Assembly: GCF_020379485.1 (NCBI RefSeq)
Contig: NC_063449.1
Coordinates: 38,933,473 to 38,997,472 of the forward strand
Length of the DNA stretch: 64,000 nt
Reading direction: 5' to 3'
From: Brassica napus
Taxonomy: Eukaryota; Streptophyta; Magnoliopsida; Brassicales; Brassicaceae
The translations under genes and the position numbers were made by a program. Below the pieces are notes generated by a model that saw nothing but the letters and a program-made list of their open reading frames with translations, searched no databases and had not been told where the DNA came from. Below are positions 1 to 11,084 of this stretch, piece after piece. Position 1 is the stretch's first letter. Each line of letters opens with the position of its first letter.

Positions 1-646
1 ACTCAACCCAAAGAGATGCAGTTCCTAACATCAGCTAAAATCTAAGGAAGAAGAGGAGCATCCAATATTGCATGGAGTAGCCTAAAATGATGCGAGAAAC
101 AACCGCACAACTGGGAACTCCTAAACCCGATCTACAATAAATACCAGAAATCTCAAGGTGAAGAAGGCGATAAAGAACAAGAGCATGAGGTGAGTCTTTT
201 TTGGTGATGATGAGAAACACCGCATACCAGAAACGTAAAGAAAATACATAGATGCTGAAGGCTCAATGTAAAAATATGGGAAAAAACGAAAACATCTTGA
301 AAGTTATAATGTTCAAAAATATAAAAAAAATTAAAAGAAAATTTTGACGCTGAAACCGTAAATCTTAGAATCAACAAATACATAAATGCAAAGTTATTGA
401 AATTCAATATATTTTTATATTAGAGGCTCACTTCACTGCTAACAAATACTATATAGACAAAACACATTATTAAAAAAACAAAGACAAAATATATTAACAT
501 ATCACTATTACTACTACATAACACAATAAAAACACCAAATAACATTCTTAACAAATAAAAGTGATCACATAATTACATTATCCAAAAAATCATACTTTTA
601 ACAACAATAAAAAAATAGTCCGCGCGAAGCGCGGACACCCCCCTAG
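1..646 (+). mobile_element. Helitron, 3' part (left end outside window)
   Basis: The right end has the Helitron 3' signature: a GC-rich hairpin at 618-636 (stem GTCCGCGC/GCGCGGAC with loop GAA) followed by CTAG at 643-646 and a host T at 647. The boundary is supported by comparison inside the window: the tandem units at 2370 and 4072 read TTTA/TACTTT, while here the same TACTTT follows CTAG directly, as expected for insertion between A and T. No Rep/helicase coding is visible, so this looks non-autonomous or is only the tail of a longer element. Bases 1-430 are also present, inverted and diverged, at about 26380-26810. The short ORFs here have no recognisable domain. Confidence 0.85.
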
Positions 647-1773
647 TACTTTATAAAGAATTAAATTAGGATTCCTGTAGTATACAAATGAACACACTAA
701 AAAGTTATATAATTATTTAAATTAAAAACTACCGAACATTTTTAATGAATTTTTTTTTGTCAGCAACATATAATTTGGTGGTTGTATATCAACTTACTAC
801 AAAAGCCAAAAGTACACTCTAACATTTGATCAATCTGGAAATGTTTTAAAGTATGTATCGATATATCTCTCTCTCTATAAGATTAAAGGAAAGAGTTTCA
901 GATTTTATATATATTTTATTTCGTAATGTAGGATGCTTAAGAATGTAATTTTATCCTTTTAATTTTATAAACTTTTATATAGGGATGGTTATGAGGTAAA
1001 ACATGACTCCACTTGGGAAAATAATCTACAAATTTCAATTCCTATACAAGAAATAAAACATGAAATCTATATAGAATGAAATTTAATAAAAACTTAAAAA
1101 TAAATTTTCGAATTTAAACTTGCCATATCATATTTTATCAGTTTATAACTTACATAATATTTTAATTACTATATATTTTCTCAAGGAAATTTATGTGTCT
1201 CATATTAAACATATAACTAGCATATATATACCTATATAAATTAAAGAATGGTTATTTTTATTCTTGAATGATTTTTTTTAATAGAGTTGAGTCCTTTTAA
1301 AAATGGTTCATGCACAGTTTTGAGCCGCGACTCCGTTTGTATTTGGTTAATGTTTCTTAAATCATTCTTCAAATTGTGTATTTGGTCAATTTATTCAAAA
1401 TATATTTAATAACTCCAAAATTTAAATATGAAAATGTATGTGATGGGAAAAAGAAAATGGTATATAGATTGTGCGACCACTTGAAGGTGATACTATAAAT
1501 GTAATAAGTCTGTTGCGGTCTTGTGGATTGGAGAAATACTAGATTTTTAAGATTACAAATTAGTGTTTATTTTCATATTTCAACTATTTAATTCATAAAA
1601 AGTTTAAATATTAATTTTTTTTTAATTGGCATCAAAAACTGAGAAAAGGGAACAAATAATGCAAAATAAATTAAGTAACATAAAACGATAAATATAAATC
1701 TCACATGAATGTATTGAAAATTAATTTTGAATTTGTATGCAAATACAAATAATTCTATTAAAATCCCATATCA

Positions 1774-2142
1774 TTATTTTAAATAATAATTAAGCCGGTG
1801 ATACCGCTTTTGAAACAGACACACAATAAGCCCATACTTCATCTCTTTTCTGTAAATATTTGGATTCGTTCCGATTAAACTAGGTCTATCCGCGATATAT
1901 TTGACAAGTGTGTCATGACACTCTTTGCCTTCTTGAACAAGCTCCTTGCAACAAGGAATGGATACAACTCCATCTCCAAAAACTTGAGAAATGATCTTGA
2001 GCGCACAGTTTGGACTGATTTTAACAACACATTGATCGCATAACTTTTTTGGCTCATTTTCTTCTACAGCTAATGAAGGTACACATGTATTCGCCACAAC
2101 TAGGACAACAAAAGAAAACATAATGAAGTTAAGCTTCGCCAT
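1774..2142 (-). CDS. Small secreted Cys-rich protein, DUF784/ECA1 prolamin-like; copy A, altered C-terminus
   Basis: A 122-residue single-exon protein. It starts MAKLNFIMFSF, a hydrophobic signal peptide cleaved probably after SLA (about residue 25). The mature part has six cysteines, including CDQC and an adjacent CC pair, a pattern like the DUF784/ECA1-gametogenesis prolamin-like family of small secreted plant proteins; some members of that family act in gametophytes, and the role of this one is unknown. Copies B, C and D read GTTTCC where this copy reads GTTCC at 1868-1872. This one-base deletion shifts the frame, so the last ~34 residues differ from the ancestral tail (which ends AVSPA). 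The promoter also lacks four bases of the TATA box seen in copy B. It is open over its whole length but is probably a decaying gene. Confidence 0.6.
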   Translation of the reverse strand: MAKLNFIMFSFVVLVVANTCVPSLAVEENEPKKLCDQCVVKISPNCALKIISQVFGDGVVSIPCCKELVQEGKECHDTLVKYIADRPSLIGTNPNIYRKEMKYGLIVCLFQKRYHRLNYYLK

Positions 2143-2241
2143 GGTTGTTATGTGTTTGAAGATTTACTGTTTAACTTTTCTCAAGTTAGAGAAAAATAAG
2201 TTTTTAAATTTCTGATGTTATTTGAATAAACGAGGCTTGCC

Positions 2242-2250
2242 CTATAGATA
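2242..2250 (-). promoter_or_regulatory. Degraded TATA box of DUF784 copy A
   Basis: On the minus strand copy B has TATAAATAG at 3959-3967, about 100 bp upstream of its ATG. The aligned position in copy A reads TATAG, with AAAT (or an equivalent four bases) missing. The flanking bases are otherwise the same (GTATC on the left, GGCAAGCC on the right). The loss should weaken transcription of copy A; this is inference. Confidence 0.6.
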
Positions 2251-3503
2251 CGAATATTCAATATTTAAAATTTCTTTTCGACTAGTGAATTTTGCTTTTG
2301 ACGTTTTTTTATCATTAACATGTGTTAAGTTACATTTTTTTTGCTGAAGTTATTAACTGCTTAGGTTTATACTTTTAAAGAAGTAAATTAGGATTCTTGT
2401 AGTATACAAATGAACATACTAAAAAGTTATATAAATATTTAAATTAAAAACTACAGAACATTTTTAATGAATATTTTTTTTTATGTCAGCAACATATAAT
2501 TTGGTGGTTGTATATCAACTTACTACAAAAACCTAAAGTACACTCTAACATTTGATCCATCTAGAAATGATTTAAAGTCTATTTCAATATCTCTATCTCT
2601 CTAATACTAAAGGAGAGAGTTTCAGATTTTATATTTTCTTTATTTCGTAATGTAGGATGCTTAAGAATATAATTTTATCCTTTTAATTTTATAAACATTT
2701 ATATAGAGATGGTTATGAGGTAAAACATTTACTCCACTTGGGAAAATAATCTACAAATTTCAATTCCCTATACAAGAAATGAAACATGAAATCTATAAAG
2801 AATGAAATTTAATAAAAACAGAAAAACAAATTTTCAAATTTAGACTTGCCACATAGATTAACTACTATATATTTCTCAAGGAAATTTATGTGTCTCATAT
2901 TAAACATATAAATAGCATATATATGCTTATATAAATTAACGAATGGTTATTTTTATTCTTGAATGAATTTTTTAATTGAGTTGAGTCCTTTTAAAAATGT
3001 TTCATGCACAGTTTTGAGCCGCGACTCCGTTTGTATTTGGTTATTTTTTTCTTAAATCATTCTCCAAGCTGTATTTTCGATCAATTTCTTCAAAATATAT
3101 GTAATAACTGCAAAATTTAAATATGAAAACAAATGTTATGGGAAACAGAAAATGGTATATAGATTGTGCGACCACTTGTTGAAGGTGATACTATAAATGT
3201 AATAAGTCTGTTGCGGTCTTGTGGATTGCCGAAATGCTAGATTTTTAAGATTACAAATTAGTGTTTATTTTGATAATTCGCCTTATTAATTCATAAAAAC
3301 TGTGAGTATTTAAAGATTTTTAAGTATTAATTTTTTTTTTGGCATCTAAAACTGAGAAAAGGGAATAAAGTAATGCAAAATAAAATAAGTAACATAAAAC
3401 GATAAATATAAATCTCACATGAATGTACTAAAAATTAATTTTGAATTTGTATGCAAATACAAATAATTTTATTAAAATCCCATATCATTATGTTAAATTA
3501 TAA

Positions 3504-3857
3504 TTAAGCCGGCGATACCGCTTTTGAAACAGACACACAATAAGCCCATACTTCATCTCTTTTCTGTAAATATTTGGATTCGTTTCCGATTAAACAAGGT
3601 CTATCCGCGATATATTTGACAAGTGTGTCATGACACTCTTTGCCTTCTTGAACAAGCTCCTTGCAACAAGGAATGGATACAACTCCATTTCCAAAAACTT
3701 GAGAAATGATCTTGAGCGCACAGTTTGGACTGATTTTAACAACACATTGATCTCATAACTTTTTTGGCTCATTTTCTTCTACAGCTAATGAAGGTAAACA
3801 TGTATTCGCCACAACTAGGACAACAAAAGACAACATAATAAAGTTAAGCTTCGCCAT
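3504..3857 (-). pseudogene. DUF784/ECA1-like copy B, nonsense-disrupted
   Basis: Same start (MAKLNFIML) and signal peptide as copy A. The first cysteine codon of the mature protein is TGA at 3753-3755 (copy A has TGC), which ends translation after about 34 residues. Downstream of the stop the ancestral frame stays open to a TAA at 3504-3506 and gives the undisturbed C-terminus (LIGNESKYLQKRDEVWAYC followed by VSVSKAVSPA). A TATAAATAG box is kept at 3959-3967. The gene is therefore promoter-intact but coding-dead. Confidence 0.85.
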
Positions 3858-3958
3858 GGTTGTTATGTGTTTGAGGATTTACTGTTTAACTTTCCTCAAG
3901 TTAGAGAAAGAAATAAGTTTTTAAATTTCTGATGTTATTTGAATAAACGAGGCTTGCC

Positions 3959-3967
3959 CTATTTATA
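3959..3967 (-). promoter_or_regulatory. TATA box of DUF784 copy B
   Basis: TATAAATAG on the minus strand about 100 bp upstream of the copy B ATG (3857), a plausible spacing for a plant core promoter. Copy A has lost four bases at the equivalent place. Confidence 0.6.
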
Positions 3968-5215
3968 GATACGAATAATCAATATTTAACATTTATGTTC
4001 GATTAATGAATTTTTCTTTTGACGTTAAGTTACATTTTTTTTTTGCTGAAGTTATTAACTGCTTAGGTTTATACTTTATAAAGAATTAAATTAGGATTCT
4101 TGTAGTATACAAATGAACATACTAAAAACTTATATAATTATTTAAATTAAAAACTACAGAACATTTTTAATGAATATTTTTTTATGTCAGCAACATATAA
4201 TTTGGTGGTTGTATATCAACTTACTACAAAAACCAAAAGTACACTCTAACATTTGATCCATCTAGAAATGATTTAAAGTATATATCAATCTCTCTCTCTC
4301 TCTAAGATTAAAGGAGAGAGTTTCAGATTTTATATTTTCTTTATTTCGTAATGTTGGATGCTTAAGAATGTAATTTTATCCTTTTAATTTTATAAACTTT
4401 ATGAGGTAAAACATGACTCCACTTGGGAAAATAATCTACAAATTTCAATTCCTATACAAGAAATAAAACATGAAATCTATATAGAATGAAATTTAATAAA
4501 AACATAAAAACAAATTTTCGAATTTAAACTTGCCATATCATATTTTATCAGTTTATAACTTACATAATAGTTTAATTACTATATATTTTCTCAAGGAAAT
4601 TTATGTGTCTCATATTGAACATATAAATAGCATATATATACTTATATAAATTAACAAATGGTTATTTTGATTCTTAAATGAATTTTTTTAATCGAGTTAA
4701 GTCTTTTTAAAAATGTTTCATGCACAGTTTTGAGCCGCGACTCTGTTTGTTTTTGGTTAATTTTTCTTAAATCATTCTTCAAATTGTATTTTCGATCAAT
4801 TTCTTCAAAATTTTTGTAATAACTCCAAAATTTAAATATGAAAACGTATGTGATGAGAAAAAGAAAATGGTATATAGATTGTGCGACTACTTGAAGGTGG
4901 TACTATAAATGTAATAAGTCTGTTGCGGTCTTGTGGATTGGCGAAATGCTAGATTTTTAAGATTACAAATTAGTGTTATTGTGATATTTCACCTTATTAA
5001 TTCATAAAAACTGTGAGTATTTAAAGATTTTTAAGTATTAATTTTTTTATTTGGCATCTAAAACTGAGAAAAGGGAATAAAGTAATGAAAAATAAAATAA
5101 GTACCACAAAACGATAAATATAAATCTCACATGAATATATTAAAAATTAATTTTGAATTTGTATGCAAATACAAATAATTTTATTAAAATTCCATATCAT
5201 TATGTTAAATAATAA

Positions 5216-5375
5216 TTAAGCCGGTGATACCGCTTTTGAAAAAGACACACAATAAGCGCATACTTCATCTCTTTTCTGTAAATATTTGGATTCGTTTCCG
5301 ATTAAACTAGGTCTATCCGCGATATATTTGACAAGTGTGTCATGACACTCTTTGCCTTCTTGAACAAGCTCCTTG
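5216..5375 (-). pseudogene. DUF784/ECA1-like copy C, 3' half only
   Basis: Only the C-terminal part survives, from the region after the CC pair (EGKECHD) to the stop at 5216-5218. It is in the ancestral frame, with GTTTCC as in copies B and D. The 5' half is lost at the breakpoint 5375/5376, where the coding sequence is joined to spacer of the next unit. Confidence 0.85.
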
Positions 5376-6390
5376 ATTAAAGGAGAGAGTTTTTGATTTT
5401 ATATTTTATTTATTATGTTATGTAGGATGCTTAAGAATAATTTTTTCTTTTTCATTTTATCATTTTTATGCAGAGATGGTTATGAGGTAAAACCTGACTC
5501 CACTTGGGAAAATAATCTACAAATTTCAATTCACTATAATAAAATAATATGTAATATATATATAAGAATAAATTTTAATAAAAAACAAATAAGAATTTTT
5601 TAAAAAAAATCCAATTTATGCTTGCGATATTAGATTTTATCAGTTTATTATTTTCAAAATAGTTTAATTTCTTTTTATATTTCTCAAGGAAATTTATGTG
5701 TTTTATATTAAAAATATAAATAACAGATATATACTTACATAAATTAACATATGTGATGGGACAAAGAAAATGGTATATGGATTGTGGGATCAGTTGAAGT
5801 TTGAGAGCAGAGAACTTCTTTGCTCTCAAAATGGTATATGGATTGTGGGATCAGTTGAAGTTTGAGAGCAAAGAAAATGGTATATGGATAAGTGTGTTGC
5901 GATCTTGTAGAGTCGCGAAAGACAAGATTCTTATGATTACAAATAAATGTTTATTTTGATATTTCGCCATTTGAGATAATGAAAATTGTGGGTAATTAAA
6001 GATTTTTTAAATAACATATTTTTATTTCGGATTTGACCTCTTTATTTGGTATCTAAATGAGAAAAGAAAATAAAATAATGCAAAAGAAAACAAGCAACAC
6101 AAAATGATAAATGTAAATCTCACATGAATATATTTTATTTTGAACTTGTATGCATATATAAATAATTTTATTAAAATACATATTACTGTGTTAAAATATA
6201 ATTAAGCTGGTGATAATGTTTTTGATACAGACACACAGTGAACCCATAATTCATCTATTTTCTGTAAGTATTTGGATTCGTTTCCAATTAACAAGTGTGT
6301 TATGTCATTGTTTTTTTTTTGGAACAAACTCATGGCAGCAAAGAATGGATAGAGCTCAATTTTCAAAAACTTGAGAAATAACAGAATTAT
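5376..6390 (-). pseudogene. Fourth tandem unit with diverged DUF784-like remnant (6202-6385)
   Basis: The spacer begins at the AGATTAAAGGAGAGAG point of the unit and is more diverged than in units 1-3. The gene remnant runs from a stop-like TTA at 6202-6204 to about 6385. The 'TATTTGGATTCGTTTCC' and 'AACAAGTGTGT' landmarks are still readable, but there are small deletions and a run of T near 6310. The signal-peptide part is missing. This is the oldest or fastest-decaying unit. Confidence 0.75.
5768..5871. repeat. Local direct duplication inside tandem unit 4
   Basis: A segment of about 42 bp beginning AAATGGTATATGGATTGTGG and ending TTTGAGAGCA occurs at about 5768-5810 and again at about 5829-5871. 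A third partial copy of its start (AAATGGTATATGGAT) follows at 5876. Units 1-3 have a single version. Confidence 0.8.
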
Positions 6391-6613
6391 TTATAAGAAT
6401 TGAAAAAACAAAGAACAATAATTGACAAAACAAAATCCTAAATCACAAATAACAATTTTAACTATTAAGTAACATATAATATATAGTAAAAGATACGCTG
6501 CTTCTTTTTCACATTTACAGCTTCTGATAGATAACAAATTCAAACACACATATTTTAAAAATATCTTTTGTCAAAGATATTTTAAAATATTTTCAATATT
6601 ATTAATAATTTTG

Positions 6614-9600
6614 TTAGATTTTGAAGTTCAAAACTCTTGTTCTCACAGAAAGAGGGATTCGGACATTGTGAACTCCATTGTCGGTCCATGTCAAGCTCCC
6701 AAAGTGATAATCAGTGTTCACTCTATGAGTCGTGGAGACTTTCACCGTAAATGTAATCTTCTTGGTATTGGGACCGAACTCAAGAGTTTTAGGACTCACC
6801 TGCAGGTTTATACCTAGAGGCGGTTCGATCACAGCTTTGTAAACCGAGCCGACCGGTCCAACATTTGTCACGGTTCTAGTTATTGTGATCTCTTGACTAA
6901 GATATGGGATTGTGATGGAGGGCAAGTTAACATCAAGCATGGATGGAGTTGGGGAAGGGCAAGTGTAAACTTTTCCAAGTAGTTTTGAGATGGATATATC
7001 TTCATAGCCTGCAGAACACAAGTAATGAACATATTCATCATGGCCCATGTCGTAGACAAGTCCCGGGTCTGCCACCTTCCCCGGGTTCACGAGGCCGCCT
7101 CCGTAGTCAAAGGGGTCAGCGATTTTGCGCGGGGAACCCTCCGCTGCAATAGGCTCTCCCGATGGGTCCGTTTGAAATGCTGCAAGGGCTATCAGTCATT
7201 CACTGAAACTTCTTCGGAAACAAGAAATAACTACAACGTTTCTTGGTAAGCAAGAAACAAATATTTTTTGTAAATACACAATTTTACCAGTTGTGACGAG
7301 AGCGGATCGAATCGCAGCAGGGGACCAGTCAGGGCGTTTTTGCTTAAGAAGTGCAACTATTCCTGTTACGACAGGTGTAGCCATCGATGTCCCTGACATG
7401 AACTCGTATCCTGCCCCTGTTGGTACGGCCGCAAGTATACCTACACCTGGTGCTGCTATATCCGGCTGTACTTAAAAAAACCATAAGCCAACTTCACGAC
7501 GGGTAAATCGCATGTAAAAAACAAGTTAGTAAGAAGTTTATACTTCACCTTGAGAATGGCGGGAGATATTGAATTGGGACCTCTAGACGAAAACCTTGCA
7601 ACCTTAGTCGCTGAAGGTCGGCCAACGAATGTCTTGGTTGGGCTGATCTTAGCTTTAGGAAATCTGCAGAAATCATTACAATAGGAAAAAAAAAAGTCTC
7701 TATCGAACCAAAAGAGTTCATAAATGGATAACAAATAGAGAAATGTGAGAACTTACTTGGCTGTTTGGAGATACAGTAAAATGTCCATCCCAATTTCATA
7801 GTCTACCCGGGCAGAGGCGATACCCGCGGTGCCCGGTTCGATCAAATCAATGGGCTTTGTTGCGATGATGATGCCAACAACGCCTTTAGATTTCGCGAAT
7901 TCAGCCATCTGATCTGTAAATCTATCTGTTAGGAAGGTAAACAAGATTTTCCCCTTAGCTTTACCGGCTTCAAAATCAGCTTTGGTCAAGTCATCGAAGT
8001 AAATAAGATCAGTGAATCCGACTTCTTCTCCTATGTATAAACCTTCTTGACCCTGATAAATCCGTCCCACAAAAATATTTAAAATAAACAATTACAAATT
8101 TTTTTGTACCACAAGTAAAACTATATACGTACCAGTACGGTTACATTGTTTCCAAGAGTGATGGGCGTGAAGAACTCTCGGTCCATGGTCGTAGCCGCGA
8201 CCGTTATAATCCACGGAGCAACGTTAGAGATGGTTTGAGTTTCGGGACCATCGTTCCCACCAGCGCATACCACGGTAATACCCTTCATCACGGCGTGGAA
8301 AGCAGCGATAGCGAAATCACTCCTATCGACCTCGAAATCAAGCGGTATCTCGGATCCGAGCGAGAGCGATAGAACATCGACGCCATCACGCATAGCGTGA
8401 TCCATGGCCTTTAAAATATCCGGCGTGAAACACTCCTCGTTGTTCCAACACACTTTGTAAGCGGCTACACGGGCCCTTGGGGCACTGCCTCTCGCAGTTC
8501 CCTGACCTAAACCGAGGAAGTTTGCGTTTTGGACAAAAGAACCTGCTGCTGTCGACGCACAGTGTGTTCCGTGGCCGATTTTGTCCAAAGGCGACATGGC
8601 CTCGTCTCTCTCCGCTGCATTGAAAGCCCCTTTGTACTTTCTGGCGATACCCTTTGCGTAGTACGTAGCTCCGATCACCTTTCTGTTGCACATCGACGCG
8701 TTGAAACCTTCTCCTGAAACACATTGTCCCTTCCAGCGTGCCGGGATCGGTCCAAGACCGTTGTCATTAAATGACTTTGACCCTGGCCATATTCCTGAGT
8801 CCACGATTCCTATGATTGTGTCGCTTCCCATATCGGTATCATGGACGAGACCGGTTGGAGCGGTTGAAGTGAGTCCCACGTAATCACTAACCCTTGTTGT
8901 TGTTAGTTTCATATTCTTGCTTCTTGTTAAGTGAACAACATGCGGATTTTCTATTATAAATTCAAATCCAAAGTGGATATATAATTAGTACTGTTTTTGA
9001 GTTTAACCTAATTCTTGTGCAACAAGTTCCCTCAGAGAGAATAGTTTCATATTTTACCTGAGAGTTCCCTTGCTTGGGCTGATGTGAGTTTTGCTGAAAA
9101 GCCTGAAAAACCATGTCTGTAACTATAAATCATAGACTCACGAGAAGCTTCTTTGCTGCATCATTAGTCAAACCATTTAAATTCATCAGAAAATAATATT
9201 TTCCGCGCAACATTCATGATCTTTTAACCGGGCCAGGGAATGACTCACGTAAGTGGGGAACCCTGGATTATCAAAAAAAAAAAAAAAAAAAAACATTCAT
9301 GATCTTTGGAAAGAATAGACCAATAATGAGATTACCTTCCAAGAAGCGATCCAAGGATATCATGATGTGAATCAGTAACAAGTTTAGGATCATTATGTTG
9401 CCTCTTACCCAAATGCACCGTGTAAATCTAAATATAACATCACCGAGAAAGTTAAATTAGTGAAATTCCTTGCAATTAACGTCTCTCTCTTTTGGCAGAA
9501 ATAAAAAAGATTTAAAAAATCGGCAATAGGTATATACCTGGCTTTCCTGATTCGCACAAGAAATTAAGGATATTTTCAAGATGAATACTAAACTTATGAA

Positions 9601-9654
9601 CACAACTACAATATGCTTCCTATTATTGGATACAGTCAGAGAAGACAACCCCAT
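6614..9654 (-). CDS. Subtilisin-like serine protease (subtilase, S8A), 8 exons
   Basis: Exons on the minus strand: 9538-9654, 9336-9427, 9058-9155, 8133-8950, 7757-8052, 7549-7663, 7288-7465, 6614-7179. All borders are GT-AG and the frame closes to 759 residues, normal for a plant subtilase. Order: signal peptide (hydrophobic [12 protein letters not shown], ending SCA), I9 propeptide ([10 protein letters not shown] to RELS), then the S8 domain. Catalytic Asp is in GIVDSGIWP, His in GHGTHCAST, oxyanion Asn in CAGGNDGP and Ser in GTSMATP. A PA domain lies between His and Ser and a fibronectin-III-like C-terminal domain follows. The product is a secreted, self-processing endopeptidase of the wall/apoplast; its substrate is unknown. 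It is divergent from its paralogue at 11085 with the same exon phases, so the two are a local inverted duplicate. Position fits AT1G66210/AT1G66220 (SBT3-like); which one is not decided. Confidence 0.95.
9225..9292 (+). mobile_element. 5'-truncated SINE-like retroposon in subtilase intron 2
   Basis: A short insert (TAACCGGGCCAGGG to GGATTATC followed by about 20 A) is flanked by a perfect 15-bp direct repeat, ACATTCATGATCTTT, at 9210-9224 and 9293-9307. A poly(A) tail with a target-site duplication of this length is the mark of target-primed reverse transcription. The body, only about 45 bp, probably is the 3' part of a SINE; the family is not identified. It lies between exons 3 and 2 and does not touch the splice sites. 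Confidence 0.85.
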
Positions 9655-10480
9655 TTTCAGGGTTTTATGAGTTTTTGTTCAGGCTGATTCTTTTTATACA
9701 AGAATCTTCCAAGAATATTAGGGTTCTTATTCTTGGATCTCCTCAAACAATGTTCTCTCTGATTGTATCCCAGAAGAAGCATAATGATGATTGTATTCAA
9801 CCCATCTTGTATTTAAACTGATCAGGATTTGGTTAAGAATGTTGAGAGTTTTTTTTTAGCTTACAACGAAGATAGGAGATAACACCAAAGCTAATAGTTA
9901 ATTTGGGACTACTCTAGTTTAAAACGGTTTTGTTTCTTTTTATATAATTATCGGCGTAGAATTAAAACGAGTCAAAACTTGAAACTGTTATTGTCTGTTA
10001 AAACCATGATAGTAAGGTAAATGTAAATATTATGTTATTCAGATATGAATTTAAAGTTTTCTTTTTTTTTTTGTTTTAATTAAAGGGTTTTCAGAATTTA
10101 AAATTTTATTTTAATTTAGTATTATTAAATTAGAAATTTAAAATTTTCATATTAAATATACTCTTGTTAAAAATGTTTAAGCAGTGGATGATATTTTGTG
10201 ATATTAGGGTGGACAGATGAAATTTCATAATTAATTAAATGTATAATACATAAATTTCATGGTTTTAGAATGTTTGCTAAATAATTTTAATGGAAATATG
10301 ATTTCATCTTTAAGAAAGATAGTTGGAAATAGACATGAGCAGGCCATGGAAATATGGTTTGGTAGTAGATGATCTTGGCATCATAAAATTTTGAATAGTT
10401 TTAGCATTAGGTTGTACAAAAGTTTTTTGAAGTGAATAAAAATTCAAAATTCTTTCAAAAAAAAAACGTTTTTTTTTATT

Positions 10481-10553
10481 CTTCTTGATTCTCATGAAGC
10501 TTGTTTTTCCCCTTTTTATTTGGTCTTCTTGATTCTCATGAAGCTTGTTTTTC
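10481..10553. repeat. Two 29-bp direct repeats
   Basis: The sequence CTTCTTGATTCTCATGAAGC followed by TTGTTTTTC occurs at 10481-10509 and 10525-10553, period 44 bp. It contains the palindrome-like TTCTCATGAA. Function unknown. Confidence 0.85.
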
Positions 10554-10633
10554 TTATGTATATTTATTCGAAAAATAGCAAGTAAATGTTTTTTTTTTTA
10601 ATCAAAGATTATTAATTTGTGAGAATTCAGATG

Positions 10634-10934
10634 AAATGAGCAATTTAGATGATGATGATGATGGTTCATCCGAGGACCTCTGAAGAATCTATTTGGGTAT
10701 GGCCAACGAGAAGGTAAAGACTTCTCTATGTTTAGCCAAGTTCATGATATTGTTGTTAGACTTTGTGAGGTTTATGGGGTAATATCGTTAAATAGTTGTT
10801 GCTGTTATACTTATTCTGACAAACAAACTAGGTGGAATGCTGAAAAGTCCCAAATTTCATTTTTGTTTAAAATGGTAATTTGTTTATTTCTTAACTGTTG
10901 TCTGGTGGTATGTTTATTTTTAGAATCTAGTTAA
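10634..10934 (+). pseudogene. Unrecognised coding-like fragment between the subtilases
   Basis: A GATGATGATGATGATGG stretch (acidic run) is followed in one frame by FGYGQREGKDFSMFSQVHD and IVVRLCEVYG, which looks more like protein than the surrounding AT-rich DNA. A second coding-like stretch (HVQAACVAIRGSLLRG) lies at about 10988-11036. The frame is not continuous. I do not recognise the source; a captured or relic exon is possible. It could also be chance. Confidence 0.3.
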
Positions 10935-11084
10935 TTATATTTCTAATTTTCAGCTTTTCTCAATACCCTTATAATATGATAATCAGAAGACATGTCCAAG
11001 CAGCTTGTGTTGCAATCAGAGGATCATTGTTAAGGGGCAAGATTGTTACTAACCCTCTACATTTCTCAAAACCCAAAAATTATA

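Larger units (their letters stand above)
647..6390. repeat. Tandem array of ~1.7-kb units carrying DUF784-type genes
   Basis: Four successive units align along their length: 647-2369, 2370-4071, 4072-5375 (3' truncated) and 5376-about 6390 (5' truncated). Each complete unit starts with TACTTTATAAAG-like sequence, then an AT-rich spacer, and ends with a small gene on the minus strand plus its promoter. Unit 3 breaks inside its gene at 5375 and is joined directly to the AGATTAAAGG part of a fourth unit, so one gene 5' half, its promoter and part of the next spacer were deleted at the junction. Identity between units 1-3 is high by eye. The array continues to the left of the Helitron by inference, because the Helitron interrupts unit 1. 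Confidence 0.9.
9655..11084. other. Shared upstream region of the two divergent subtilases
   Basis: AT-rich DNA of about 1.4 kb between the two start codons. It must hold both promoters. A TATAAAAAG lies at 9690-9698 on the minus strand, rather close to the ATG of the left gene (36 bp). It also contains a 29-bp direct repeat (10481-10553) and a coding-like fragment (10634-10934), listed separately. No other gene seen. Confidence 0.6.

Noticed and set aside
7025..7249. Plus-strand frames over the subtilase
   Set aside because: They overlap the last exon of the minus-strand subtilase, which is clearly the real gene.
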